8,477 nucleotides of DNA from Acidocella sp. (GTDB taxonomy: Bacteria; Pseudomonadota; Alphaproteobacteria; Acetobacterales; Acetobacteraceae). Both the position numbers and the translations under genes were made by a program. This document shows, in pieces, positions 1-6,878 of this stretch (positions are counted from its first letter, which is position 1; the number at the start of each line of letters is the position of its first letter). Under the pieces are notes generated by a model, which was not told the origin of the DNA, did no database searches, and saw only the letters and a list, made by a program, of their open reading frames with translations. The stretch lies in assembly GCA_029077775.1 (NCBI GenBank), contig JAQNCU010000108.1:1-8477 (forward strand), in the 5' to 3' direction.

Positions 1-343
1 GCGCCGTCGCCCGGCTCCGGCCTTCGGCCGTGCGGGTGCGGGTGCGGATCAGGTCGCGTTCCACGTCCGCCAGGCCACCCAGCACGGCCAGCATAAGACG
101 GCCGGTGCTGGTGCCGGTATCAGCCCAAGGCTCGGCCAATGACCGGAAACGTGCGCCTACATCGGCGATCTGCTTGACGATGGCAAACAAGTCGAAGGTG
201 GAGCGCGCCAGACGGTCGATCCGCGTCACCACCACCACTTTGCCAGCGGTCAGGTGCTTGAGCATCTTCAAAAGCTCTTTCCGGTCGGCGCGCGCCGCTC
301 ACCTTTTCCCGGTTAATCCTCGCGCAGCGGACACTTATGTCGC
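1..343 (-). pseudogene. Serine recombinase (Tn3 resolvase / DNA invertase type), truncated and frameshifted
   Basis: Read on the minus strand, roughly 298 down to 1 encodes typical resolvase catalytic-domain sequence. It includes VVVVTRIDRLARSTFDLF, then a segment with FRSLAEPWADTGTSTGRLM and then LAVLGGLADVERDLIRTRT, leading into the start of the C-terminal DNA-binding region, which lies beyond the left edge. The segment just upstream (about 326-300) encodes INREKVSGA, the expected preceding motif, but in another frame. The frame of the main part meets a TGA at 299-301. The break falls in an alternating GC run (287-298) and would be repaired by adding one CG pair. The first 40 or so residues, including the YARVS segment with the catalytic serine, are absent; upstream translation is unrelated to resolvases. 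Resolvases of this family cut and rejoin DNA at res or inversion sites. This copy cannot do so. The family call is firm; the exact upstream limit is uncertain. Confidence 0.85.
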
Positions 344-422
344 GTGAATTCCATCGTGCGTTATAACCCATAGAAAGATGCTCAATGGGGAAATCGAACG
401 ACCGCACGGAGGGAATAGAATC

Positions 423-812
423 ATGCACGACGCGGATATTCACGAAAGCCTATCGGATCACCCGTTCGAGGCAACACTCGAACGCCTAACGGCAGCGATC
501 GCGCAAGCCGGCCTGATCCTGTTCAACCGGATCGACCACCAGTCAGGTGCACGGGAGGCCGGGTTGGACATGCCGCCAACCACGGTGCTCACCTACGGGC
601 ATCCGAAAGGCGGCACACCGATCATGCTCGCTGCCCCTCTGGCGGCGCTCGACCTTCCGCTGCGTGTGCTGGTCCGGGTACGGGACGATGGCCAGACGAC
701 AATCGCATTTCACCCGGTCGGCGCGACGCTGCGCCGGGCCGGTGTGCCAGACTCCCTCTCTGGCAGGCTCGACCCGGCACAACAGATTCTTTTGAAAACG
801 GTCGCATCATGA
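423..812 (+). CDS. DUF302 domain protein
   Basis: This is a 129-residue soluble protein with no signal peptide or membrane segment. It matches the DUF302 fold by its conserved blocks: an FNRIDHQSGAREAGL block (residues 34-48), a PTTVLTYGHPKGGTPIM block (52-68, with the NPKGGTP-like turn), and LDLPLRVLV (77-85). DUF302 proteins are small alpha/beta proteins of unknown molecular function, sometimes fused to other domains or found near redox and metal genes; nothing here narrows that down. The start at 423 is chosen because GGAGGG at 408-413 sits 9 bases before it; an in-frame ATG at 378 has no such site. The gene looks complete. An IS1182-family element is inserted just 15-18 bases after the stop, in what was probably its downstream hairpin. 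The truncated resolvase upstream points the other way, so the gene appears to be transcribed alone. Confidence 0.8.
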   Translation: MHDADIHESLSDHPFEATLERLTAAIAQAGLILFNRIDHQSGAREAGLDMPPTTVLTYGHPKGGTPIMLAAPLAALDLPLRVLVRVRDDGQTTIAFHPVGATLRRAGVPDSLSGRLDPAQQILLKTVAS

Positions 813-826
813 TGAGGCGCATAACT

Positions 827-830
827 CCTA
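827..830. repeat. Target-site duplication CCTA, left copy
   Basis: CCTA at 827-830 immediately precedes the left terminal repeat and recurs at 2425-2428 immediately after the right one. The boundary is slightly ambiguous because the terminal repeat begins AATT and the target also continues AAATT. An alternative reading puts AATT (831-834 and 2421-2424) as the duplication. Confidence 0.6.
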
Positions 831-846
831 AATTTCGTTGAAAAAC
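831..846 (+). repeat. IS left terminal inverted repeat
   Basis: AATTTCGTTGAAAAAC at 831-846 matches the reverse complement of 2409-2424 at all 16 positions. Similarity decays just inside this point. Confidence 0.85.
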
Positions 847-899
847 CCCGTGTTTTCTGGCGGATTTTTAGGAGCTTTTTATCGTTTGATGCCCTCCCT

Positions 900-922
900 C
901 CCACCGGCTGTTCACCGGTGGG
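900..922 (-). terminator. Hairpin after the transposase gene
   Basis: CCCACCGG (900-907) and CCGGTGGG (915-922) form an 8-bp perfect GC-rich stem with a 7-base loop. It begins 23 bases beyond the transposase stop codon on the minus strand. No run of T follows on that strand, so it is at best a weak intrinsic terminator. It may also shield the element from outside transcription. Confidence 0.4.
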
Positions 923-945
923 TTGATGGTTGGGTTAAGTTGTTC

Positions 946-2340
946 TCAGGCGGCAGACTTTGCCGGTCGGGGCGGGCCGTTTGCGCACAGGCGGACGAGT
1001 TTCTTCAGGTTCTGAATGGTTGCTGCCAGCAGAAATTCGTCTCTGGCACCCGTGAGGCCGCGCAATCTCAAGCGACGTAATCCGAGATTTCGTTTTAGAT
1101 GCGCGAATAGCATTTCAACCTTCTTGCGCTCTCTGGTTGAGCGCTCGAACGCCTCAGTTCCTTTCAACGCACGCATATGCTCGCGTTCTTTTTCAAATAT
1201 GTGGCGCGTGACGATGCGCTTCGAACCGCTCGTACAATTTGGTTTTAAAGAACATGCGCGACAGTCCGTCGTGCTGGCCCAATAAGGCACCGCCCCATCG
1301 CTACGCACCAGACCGCTGCTCGTCAGGGCCTTGCCGCCGGGACAAATAAATCGGTTGGCCTCTTCGTCGAATTTGAAATCCGCACGGCTGAAATAGCCTT
1401 TGGTCTGCCGCTCCCGGTCCAACACCGGCACGTGGGGTTCGATCCCCCGGCGCATCAGCCAGCCGATCATCAGGCCAGATCCATAAGCGGTATCCGCGAC
1501 CAGACGCTGCGACTGAAGGCCAAAGCATTCCTTTGTCCTTTGCAACATCGTCTTGGTCGCCGCCACCTCCGCCTGCCAACGTGCCGGCGTTGCTTCGACA
1601 TCGAGGATAATCGCCAGCTTATTGTCGATCAGATAATTCGTCCCGTAGGCAAAGCAGAGCTTCGAGCGCCCTTTGCTGGTCCAGGCGGCGGCGGGGTCTG
1701 TGAGGGAGGTCACCTGCGGCACGGAAGGTGGGTTGCCCGATGGCATATCATCATCTGGCGTTGGCTTGCACTCGGTTGCAGCAGCCTGATCCAATGCGGC
1801 CAGATATTCGCGGACCGGGCGGGAGACATCCTGGCCCTCAGGCCAAGCGGTGAGTTGGCCTTCCGCTTTGCGCCGCAGACTGGCATCTGCCTCGATGACG
1901 CTCGCATCGATTGCGAAGCCCTCACCGCCGACAAGGCCCGCCCGCATGCACATGCCGACAACCTGTTCGAACAACCGGCGGAACAGGTCGCTATCGCGGA
2001 AACGGCCGTGACGGTTCTTTGAGAAGGTCGAATGATCCGGCACATCGCCCTCCAGGCCAAGACGGCAGAACCAGCGATAGGCGAGATTGAGATGCACTTC
2101 ATCGCAGAGCCGGCGCTCGGATTTGGTGCCGAATGCATAGCCAACAAGCAGCATGCGGATCATCAACTCCGGATCGACGGAGGGACGGCCGCCGGTGGCA
2201 TAATATGGCGCCAACACCTTGCGGATCGCGCTCAAGTCCAGCACCGAATCGATGTGTCGCAGCAAATGGTTCGCCGGCACGTGGCGCTCCAGATTAAACC
2301 TGTAAAATAGCCTCTCCGGCTCCCCTTGCCGCCCCATCAT
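946..2340 (-). CDS. IS1182-family transposase
   Basis: This is a 464-residue DDE transposase catalysing excision and insertion of the surrounding IS. The N-terminal domain (about residues 1-125) has the family pattern, including FNLERHVPANHLLR, then RPSVDPELMIRMLLVGYAFG and VPDHSTFSKNRHGRF. The likely catalytic residues are D145 in GFAIDASVIEAD, D283 in LVADTAYGSG and E409 in ERKKVEMLFAHLKR. Between the second D and the E is the cysteine-containing insertion CPGGKAL...CRACSLKPNC typical of the family. The start chosen is the ATG at 2340-2338, part of a double ATG, with GGGAG about 8 bases upstream. A TTG 33 bases further upstream (2373) opens the same frame but has no ribosome-binding site. 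No frameshift or stop is present. The length is normal for the family. Confidence 0.92.
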   Translation of the reverse strand: MMGRQGEPERLFYRFNLERHVPANHLLRHIDSVLDLSAIRKVLAPYYATGGRPSVDPELMIRMLLVGYAFGTKSERRLCDEVHLNLAYRWFCRLGLEGDVPDHSTFSKNRHGRFRDSDLFRRLFEQVVGMCMRAGLVGGEGFAIDASVIEADASLRRKAEGQLTAWPEGQDVSRPVREYLAALDQAAATECKPTPDDDMPSGNPPSVPQVTSLTDPAAAWTSKGRSKLCFAYGTNYLIDNKLAIILDVEATPARWQAEVAATKTMLQRTKECFGLQSQRLVADTAYGSGLMIGWLMRRGIEPHVPVLDRERQTKGYFSRADFKFDEEANRFICPGGKALTSSGLVRSDGAVPYWASTTDCRACSLKPNCTSGSKRIVTRHIFEKEREHMRALKGTEAFERSTRERKKVEMLFAHLKRNLGLRRLRLRGLTGARDEFLLAATIQNLKKLVRLCANGPPRPAKSAA

Positions 2341-2408
2341 GGCGCCATCTCCCGTTCGTTGAAGGTAGAACAAAGAGAATCACGTATTCAACCGAGCCGC
2401 AATCGAGA

Positions 2409-2424
2409 GTTTTTCAACGAAATT
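2409..2424 (-). repeat. IS right terminal inverted repeat
   Basis: GTTTTTCAACGAAATT is the perfect reverse complement of 831-846. It lies 68 bases upstream of the transposase start and is followed directly by the second CCTA copy. Confidence 0.85.
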
Positions 2425-2428
2425 CCTA
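2425..2428. repeat. Target-site duplication CCTA, right copy
   Basis: This is the direct repeat of 827-830 and adjoins the right terminal repeat. The sequence resumes with AATTATGCG, the other half of the interrupted inverted repeat. Confidence 0.6.
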
Positions 2429-2437
2429 AATTATGCG

Positions 2438-2669
2438 ATCTCCAGCGCAATGGAGACCGAAAACTCTAGATCCGATGGTCAAAAGAAGGATAGCGGCTCA
2501 TCACCAAGAAGGACGCTCCACCTGACTGGATATAAATCAGGAATCAGTTGTTTCTTTATTACAGGGAAACTAATGTTATATCTGTCAAGATGCATATTAG
2601 GTCGCATAAAATGCTAAAATTTCAGGTGGTGCGCATTATGGCGCTCAAGATTCCGATAGAGAACAGTCC
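2438..2669 (+). other. Leader region of the cyclic-di-GMP enzyme gene
   Basis: This non-coding stretch is AT-richer than its surroundings. Two weak promoter-like arrangements can be seen. One is CTGTCA (2582-2587) with TAAAAT (2607-2612), 19 bases apart. The other is TTGTTT (2548-2553) with TAATGT (2571-2576), 17 bases apart. A small inverted repeat CTCCA/TGGAG lies at 2440-2455. No strong ribosome-binding site precedes the ATG at 2670. I see no riboswitch fold that I can defend by eye. Confidence 0.3.
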
Positions 2670-5069
2670 ATGTCGATAATCGCATGGGCATGGATTTCGT
2701 TGGCGATCGCGATCGGGTTCGGTTCTTGTCTTTGCGCCGCGTTTCTCCTTGCACGGGTAAGAACCAATGGAGCGGGGGTATGCTCGTTCTGGTTCGGCTT
2801 AGCCGCGTTGATCTTCGGAAGCGGAGTCTGGACGACCCACTTTGTCGCCATGATTGCCGAAGAGCCGGCGATGGAAATGGGCTATGCCCTTCTACCGACA
2901 GTGTTGTCAGCAGCCTGCGCAATTTTTGGAGCAGCGTCCGCGTTTGCGCTCGTGTTGGCGCCTAACCCGACTATATTCCGGCGGGTTGCGTCGGGGGCAA
3001 TTCTGGGGGGCAGTGTGGCGGCAATGCATTTTACCGGCATGGCAGCGATGCGATTCGACGGACGCTTGGACTATCAACCTGGTTGCGTGATCCTGGCCAT
3101 AACGCTTGGTATGATACTGAGCGCACTAGCTTGGCGGCGAGTGGACGCATTACCGGGTGCTGGGGCTGTAGTAGAAACAGGGACTTTTCTGGTCGTCGGA
3201 ATTGCGGCCATACATTTCATCGCCATGGCCGGCACTCGCTATGTGCCTGGCCCGGCAACGGCGGTCGGTGGAATTCTGATTGGCAGAAACGCCACTCTTA
3301 CTTCAGCCGCAGCATGTGCACTGGTGATCGGATTAGCGTTGGTAATTGGTGTTTTCGATCAACGCTGGCGCTGGGTACGACAAGAAGCCGCGCGACTGCG
3401 CGAACTGGCGGACTGCACGATCGAGGGTCTGCTCATTCACGCTGATGGTGTAATCTTGTGGGCAAACAACGTGCTGTGCCATATGCTCGAATCCAGCGCG
3501 GAGGGACTTGCGGGACGCGACGTGGCCGGGATCGTGGCGCCCGATTGGCGCAACACCCTACGTAGACATCTTTTCGCTGGGGTGCACTCGATCGACGAGA
3601 TTGAAATTGCTGGTGCAAACAGCAGGATATTATGTGTCGAGATCGCAAGCCGAGCGATCCGCTATGGAGGAAAACCTGCGGGCGTGATTGCACTCCGTGA
3701 CATCACTGAGCGACGACGGGCGGAAGCACGGATCGAACACCTGGCATTTAACGACGCACTCACTGGCCTCTCTAATCGTGTTAGATTTGACGAAGTACTG
3801 GCCACGACGATCAAATCCGCCGTTACAGCACAGCCGGCATTTTTATTGATGATTGATCTGGACCGATTTAAGGCGGTGAATGACCTGCATGGCCATCCGA
3901 TAGGTGACCGGGTACTGCAGCATGTGGCATCACGATTACAACGGTTGGTTCGACAAGAGGATCTGGTAGCGCGATTAGGTGGTGACGAATTCGCAATTGT
4001 ACTGCCAAGCACAACTGCGGAGGCCGCTATAGGGTTGGCTGAGCGGATTATTGAAACACTGAGCCGGCCATTCGAAGTGGATGGCTTAATTCTCATGATT
4101 GGTGCCTCGGTTGGTCTCGCGTCGGCGCCAATTAACGCCAGCAGATCGGCTTCTCTGATGCAGGCATCGGATTTCGCACTTGGTCAAGCAAAACGCGAAG
4201 GACGAAATCGGTATTGCTTCTTTGAGGTGGGAATGGATGTCCGTTTCCGCGAACGCCAGGCGATCGAACAGGATCTACGGCGGGCAATTGAGGCGCGCGC
4301 GCTCGACGTTCATTATCAGCCTCTCGTGGATTGCGTTACGCGGCAGATCGTCGGTTATGAAGCTTTGGTGCGTTGGCACCATTTGGAGCGAGGTTGGATT
4401 TCACCCACGGAGTTCATCTCGATTGCAGAAGACTCAGGATTGATCACGCCGCTTGGCCAACTAGTGCTTGAGCGTGCAGTAGCAACGGCACGTGACTGGC
4501 CAAAAGACGTCGTCCTTGCAGTTAATCTCTCGCCCCGTCAGTTCCATAACCCGAACCTGCCTGAAGATATTATCGCGACAATTACCCGGCTTGGGCTGCC
4601 GGCTGAACAGCTTGAGCTCGAGATAACCGAGAGTGTGTTGATCGATGATTCTTCACGCGCACTCGCGATGTTGAAGCGACTAAAGGCGCACGGTATCCGC
4701 ATCGCTCTCGATGATTTTGGTACCGGCTATTCTTCTCTTGGTACACTCCGCCAATTTCCGTTTGATAAACTGAAGATTGATCGTTCCTTTGTGCAAAATC
4801 TTGGTATTGACGCAGACGCCACAAGTATGGTGCACGCGATCCTGGCGATGGGCAACAGCCTGCACCTCGCGGTCACCGCTGAAGGCGTAGAGACTCAAAT
4901 TCAGTTGGACGCCCTGTCCGCAGCAGGATGTAGCGTCGTTCAAGGTTTTCTTCTCGGGCGACCGGCACAGTTGCCTCTACCCTTCGTCAGCGGCGATGAA
5001 CCCCTTCCAAGCCCAAGCCGGCATTCCGACATCACTTACCAGTCGGTAAATAAGGCCAAGTTTTTGTAG
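2670..5069 (+). CDS. MHYT-PAS-GGDEF-EAL membrane protein (cyclic-di-GMP synthase/phosphodiesterase)
   Basis: This 799-residue inner-membrane protein is predicted to make or break cyclic-di-GMP in response to a signal. Residues 1-230 form an MHYT sensor: about seven hydrophobic segments with the diagnostic motifs TTHFVAM (55-61), AMHFTGM (118-124) and AIHFIAM (180-186). These motifs are proposed in the literature to bind copper and sense gases. A PAS domain follows (about 241-350, ending in the RDITERRRAEAR linker). The GGDEF domain (about 355-520) keeps GGDEF at 437-441 and the product-inhibition site RxxD (R428-D431) exactly five residues before it. The EAL domain (about 528-775) keeps EALVRW (564-569), N619, E651, D681-D682, K702, E738 and Q758, the usual metal and catalytic set. 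Both activities could therefore be functional; which dominates cannot be read from sequence. The start has only a weak ribosome-binding site. The gene stands alone, between a complete IS and IS remnants. Confidence 0.95.
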   Translation: MSIIAWAWISLAIAIGFGSCLCAAFLLARVRTNGAGVCSFWFGLAALIFGSGVWTTHFVAMIAEEPAMEMGYALLPTVLSAACAIFGAASAFALVLAPNPTIFRRVASGAILGGSVAAMHFTGMAAMRFDGRLDYQPGCVILAITLGMILSALAWRRVDALPGAGAVVETGTFLVVGIAAIHFIAMAGTRYVPGPATAVGGILIGRNATLTSAAACALVIGLALVIGVFDQRWRWVRQEAARLRELADCTIEGLLIHADGVILWANNVLCHMLESSAEGLAGRDVAGIVAPDWRNTLRRHLFAGVHSIDEIEIAGANSRILCVEIASRAIRYGGKPAGVIALRDITERRRAEARIEHLAFNDALTGLSNRVRFDEVLATTIKSAVTAQPAFLLMIDLDRFKAVNDLHGHPIGDRVLQHVASRLQRLVRQEDLVARLGGDEFAIVLPSTTAEAAIGLAERIIETLSRPFEVDGLILMIGASVGLASAPINASRSASLMQASDFALGQAKREGRNRYCFFEVGMDVRFRERQAIEQDLRRAIEARALDVHYQPLVDCVTRQIVGYEALVRWHHLERGWISPTEFISIAEDSGLITPLGQLVLERAVATARDWPKDVVLAVNLSPRQFHNPNLPEDIIATITRLGLPAEQLELEITESVLIDDSSRALAMLKRLKAHGIRIALDDFGTGYSSLGTLRQFPFDKLKIDRSFVQNLGIDADATSMVHAILAMGNSLHLAVTAEGVETQIQLDALSAAGCSVVQGFLLGRPAQLPLPFVSGDEPLPSPSRHSDITYQSVNKAKFL

Positions 5070-5170
5070 TTTTTGTTGGCTGACCGAGCCAAGCGATCGA
5101 TCCACGCTACCAACACCCGGTGAAAATTTTCATGATTCGTTCGATCTCATCAGAGGTGGGGGCACCCTAA

Positions 5171-5190
5171 CGCGCGAAGTATGGCGCGCG
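5171..5190 (+). terminator. GC-rich hairpin downstream of the GGDEF-EAL gene
   Basis: CGCGCG (5171-5176) and CGCGCG (5185-5190) pair across an 8-base loop about 100 bases after the stop of the GGDEF-EAL gene. No T run follows, so terminator function is uncertain. The rest of 5070-5277 holds no gene I recognise. A second small inverted repeat, TTGGCT (5076-5081) with AGCCAA (5087-5092), lies just after the stop. Confidence 0.25.
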
Positions 5191-5277
5191 GGAGGGATGA
5201 TCAGCATTAAGAGGCTTCCCCACGTCCAATGTGCGGCGGTACTTCATCTTAGAGACTGACTCTGAACGGTAGTCCAT

Positions 5278-5545
5278 CTAACTTTGCCGGGCGATTTTTC
5301 TGGTGAGTATTCGGATATTGGCGAGCAGGACCCAGGCGGTAGCGCTGGCGATTGTTGCCTCGAAATCCTTGGCGAGCCGGCGGCATCGGCCAAGCCAGGC
5401 GAAGGTTCTCTCGACCACCCACCGGCGGGGCAGGAGTTCAAAACCTTCCGCATTGTCCGATCGTTTTACGATTTGTATCGTCCACTTCCCGATTTTTTCG
5501 AGGCGTCCTTTCAGTTTAGGCCCAGCATACCCACCAATCTTATCT
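5278..5545 (-). pseudogene. IS5-family (IS427-type) transposase, C-terminal remnant
   Basis: On the minus strand an uninterrupted frame from about 5545 to the TAG at 5280-5278 encodes the C-terminal third of an IS427-group transposase. It starts with GGYAGPKLKGRLEKIGKW and IVKRSDNAEGFELLPRR, passes through WVVERTFAWLGRCRRLAKDF and ends in ANIRILTRKIARQS. The glutamate of VVERTFAWL is the third catalytic residue of the DDE triad. The first aspartate region is gone, and the aspartate expected before GGYAG reads KI here. A stop (TAA) in this frame lies just upstream, and nothing transposase-like continues. GAGACTGACTCTGAACGG at 5252-5269, just beyond the stop, resembles the sort of end sequence these elements carry and may be the surviving terminal repeat; no partner copy was found. 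The protein is inactive. Confidence 0.85.
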
Positions 5546-5663
5546 TACAGTTGGCCGCGCATATCACAGTCAGCCAGCTCAAAATCGGCATTCAGTTATC
5601 TTCTCTACGCTGTCCAGGGGTTGATGACCTCATGGGTTTCACCCGCACCGCCGCCAAAGCGAC

Positions 5664-5966
5664 GGGTCGCCCAAGCCACGCTGCACGGCCAACAGCTACC
5701 GCCGTGTGTCCCGGCTGGACAACGAGGCGGTAATGGACGGCATGGCGGCCCAGATCGCCGCCCGGCCGGAGGTGATGGACCTGCGGCGCGAGACCGTTGA
5801 GCATCCCTTCGGCACCATCAAGCAGTGGATGAACCAAGGCGCGTTCCTCATGCGACGGCTGGAGAATGTCCGTGGCGAGTTCAGCCTCACCGCACTCGCC
5901 TACAATATCAGAAGGGCCATCACCGTGGTCGGCGTGCCCGGATTAATCGCCGCAGCGAGGGTATGA
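5664..5966 (+). pseudogene. Second IS1182-family transposase, C-terminal remnant
   Basis: The plus frame 5664-5966 encodes about 100 residues of the C-terminal end of an IS1182-type transposase. It begins at the end of the cysteine-containing insertion (GSPKPRCTANSYRRVSRL), then has RRETVEHPFGTIKQWMNQ with the catalytic glutamate (VEHPFG), and ends with FSLTALAYNIRRAITVVGVPG. Everything upstream, including both catalytic aspartates, is missing; an in-frame TGA lies at about 5620. A GTG at 5703 and an ATG at 5733 lie in this frame, but a protein starting there would have no catalytic core, so I do not treat it as a gene. The sequence differs strongly from the intact transposase at 946-2340, so this is a separate lineage of element. 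The 5546-5663 junction between this and the IS5-type remnant contains no recognisable gene. Confidence 0.85.
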
Positions 5967-6092
5967 TGGCTTAAAAGCCGATATCTTCGGCGTTGGTGGC
6001 GGAAGATAGCGCCAACCATGGCCGGAAAGGCTGACGAAACTGCAGCCCGGCTCGCAGTGGCGCTAGAAAACACCCAGGCTAGGCACCGCGCA

Positions 6093-6110
6093 GGGTTTTC
6101 ACACGGTCTG
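6093..6110 (+). repeat. Probable right terminal repeat of the truncated IS1182-type element
   Basis: GGGTTTTCACACGGTCTG lies about 127 bases after the remnant transposase stop and has the look of an IS end (the reverse complement reads CAGACCGTGTGAAAACCC). The matching left end is not in the window, as expected if that side was deleted. If correct, the IS ends at 6110 and the operon region starts at 6111. The assignment comes from resemblance, not from a paired repeat. Confidence 0.4.
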
Positions 6111-6192
6111 TAGGATAAGCGCGACAAGTTCCTCATAGGAAGACTTCTGCAAACTTAGCTTCCCTGCGAGCCTTGACTGAATCACTCGTCAT

Positions 6193-6240
6193 GTTCACAA
6201 GTTCAGGAGATCATAAAGTCAGGAATAGATATGTTCACAA
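6193..6240 (-). promoter_or_regulatory. Octamer repeat array over the parA promoter and start
   Basis: Six consecutive 8-base units fill 6193-6240. Four are close to or match GTTCANNN: GTTCACAA (6193), GTTCAGGA (6201), GATCATAA (6209) and GTTCACAA (6233). Two in between are degenerate: AGTCAGGA (6217) and ATAGATAT (6225). The perfect copies are in exact 8-base phase, 40 bases apart. The last unit begins inside the parA ATG (6231-6233). A TTGACT at 6173-6178 could be a -35 element, which would place the -10 region inside the array, so binding here would be expected to repress parA. The likely binder is the RHH protein at 6871-7164; that link is inference. Confidence 0.65.
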
Positions 6241-6878
6241 TATCGCTTGTGGGCCAGAAAGGTGGGTCCGGCAAAACGACGGTTGCCTTGGGTTTAGCGG
6301 TCCCGGCGTCGATTGCGGGCATGGTGACGGCGGTTATTGACGTTGACCCTCAAGCGACCGCTTCGAACTGGAAAGACCGCCGCGAAGCGGAAAATCCGGC
6401 CGTCGTATCGGCCCAGGCAAGCCGTTTGAAGCAAACCTTGGAGGCAGCCCGGAGCAGTGGGGCCGAGTTTGTCGTCATCGATACAGCTGGTCGCAACGAC
6501 GACAGCGCCCTGAACGCGGCTCGCTTGTCGGACTTGGTGTTGATTCCAACCCGAGCGAATATCGTGGAGATCGAAACCCTCCGGGCTGTTTCGGATCTTT
6601 TACGCATCGCGGGTAATCCCCGTGCCCTGGTGGTTCTAAACGGCGTTCACCCAACTGCTACCAAAACGGCCGAGGAGGCTCGCCGCATGGTGCGCTCAGT
6701 GTTCGGGCTGGAGTGTGCCCCTGTCCATCTTTGCCATAGGCAAGCTTACGCCGACGCGCCGGTGACCGGACAATCGCCGCAGGAGCTCGATTCTGAAGGA
6801 AAGGCTGGGATTGAGCTTGACCGACTATTCAAGCTCGTTATTGAACATGTGAACAAAGGAACACTTGAACATGTCTAA
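6231..6878 (+). CDS. parA: Small ParA-family partition ATPase
   Basis: This 215-residue protein of the small (type Ib-like) ParA class lacks the N-terminal helix-turn-helix of larger ParA proteins. It has the deviant Walker A motif QKGGSGKTT (residues 9-17, with signature lysine K10 and catalytic K15), the A' motif VIDVDPQATAS (35-45) and Walker B VVIDTAGR (81-88). ParA ATPases dimerise on ATP, coat the nucleoid non-specifically and move plasmids or other cargo through a DNA-binding partner that stimulates ATP hydrolysis. The partner is most likely the RHH protein encoded immediately downstream, whose start overlaps this gene by 8 bases. AGGAA at 6221-6225 lies five bases before the ATG. The last 11 codons contain the second octamer array, so the C-terminus (residues 205-215) repeats EHV. 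It could instead serve a non-plasmid cargo, but the gene pair favours partition of a replicon or island. Confidence 0.9.
   Translation: MFTISLVGQKGGSGKTTVALGLAVPASIAGMVTAVIDVDPQATASNWKDRREAENPAVVSAQASRLKQTLEAARSSGAEFVVIDTAGRNDDSALNAARLSDLVLIPTRANIVEIETLRAVSDLLRIAGNPRALVVLNGVHPTATKTAEEARRMVRSVFGLECAPVHLCHRQAYADAPVTGQSPQELDSEGKAGIELDRLFKLVIEHVNKGTLEHV
6842..6873 (+). promoter_or_regulatory. Octamer repeat array at the parA/RHH junction
   Basis: Four tandem 8-base units occupy the end of parA: TGAACATG (6842), TGAACAAA (6850), GGAACACT (6858) and TGAACATG (6866). The ATG of the last unit (6871-6873) is the start codon of the RHH gene. AAAGGA at 6855-6860 within the array may serve as that gene's ribosome-binding site. 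The 14-base stretch TGAACATGTGAACA (6842-6855) matches the repeat upstream of parA (6192-6205, opposite strand) at 13 of 14 bases. Confidence 0.65.

Larger units (their letters stand above)
831..2424 (-). mobile_element. Complete IS1182-family insertion sequence, about 1594 bp
   Basis: The element is bounded by 16-bp perfect terminal inverted repeats (831-846 and 2409-2424) and a 4-bp direct repeat CCTA. It carries one intact transposase gene on the minus strand filling most of its length. All parts needed for transposition appear intact, so it is probably a recent and potentially active insertion. Its transposase is clearly different from the second IS1182-type remnant at 5664-6110, so the two do not come from a duplication of the same element. 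Confidence 0.85.
818..2437. repeat. Inverted repeat split by the IS insertion
   Basis: CGCATAA at 818-824 is the exact reverse complement of TTATGCG at 2431-2437. Removing the IS (831-2424) and one copy of the CCTA duplication gives a 7-bp stem with an 8-base loop CTCCTAAA. The duplicated CCTA lies at the centre of that loop. It follows the DUF302 stop by a few bases, so it may have been a transcription-end hairpin, although no T tract follows. Confidence 0.6.

Noticed and set aside
120..443. Minus-strand open frame of 107 codons overlapping the resolvase
   Set aside because: Only its middle (INREKVSGA) is resolvase-like. The rest is out-of-frame reading before and after a frameshift, so it is not a protein of its own.
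1432..2022. Long plus-strand open frame opposite the IS1182 transposase
   Set aside because: It is a shadow of the GC-rich transposase gene on the other strand, which has full family motifs.
2371..2373. TTG as the start of the IS1182 transposase
   Set aside because: It has no ribosome-binding site, and the extra residues do not resemble family N-termini. The double ATG at 2340 has GGGAG upstream and gives a normal start.
5076..5092. TTGGCT/AGCCAA hairpin after the GGDEF-EAL gene as a terminator
   Set aside because: The T run lies before the hairpin on the plus strand and no T run follows it on either strand.
5706..5966. Possible stand-alone 86-residue gene starting inside the second IS1182 remnant
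   Set aside because: It is the C-terminal part of a transposase whose homology extends upstream in the same frame to about 5664. It lacks the catalytic aspartates and has no ribosome-binding site.
6193..6240. CRISPR or iteron origin interpretation of the short repeats
   Set aside because: The units are only 8 bases, directly adjacent, and spread over gene junctions. There are no spacers, cas genes or replication initiator in the window. A regulatory or centromere role fits better.
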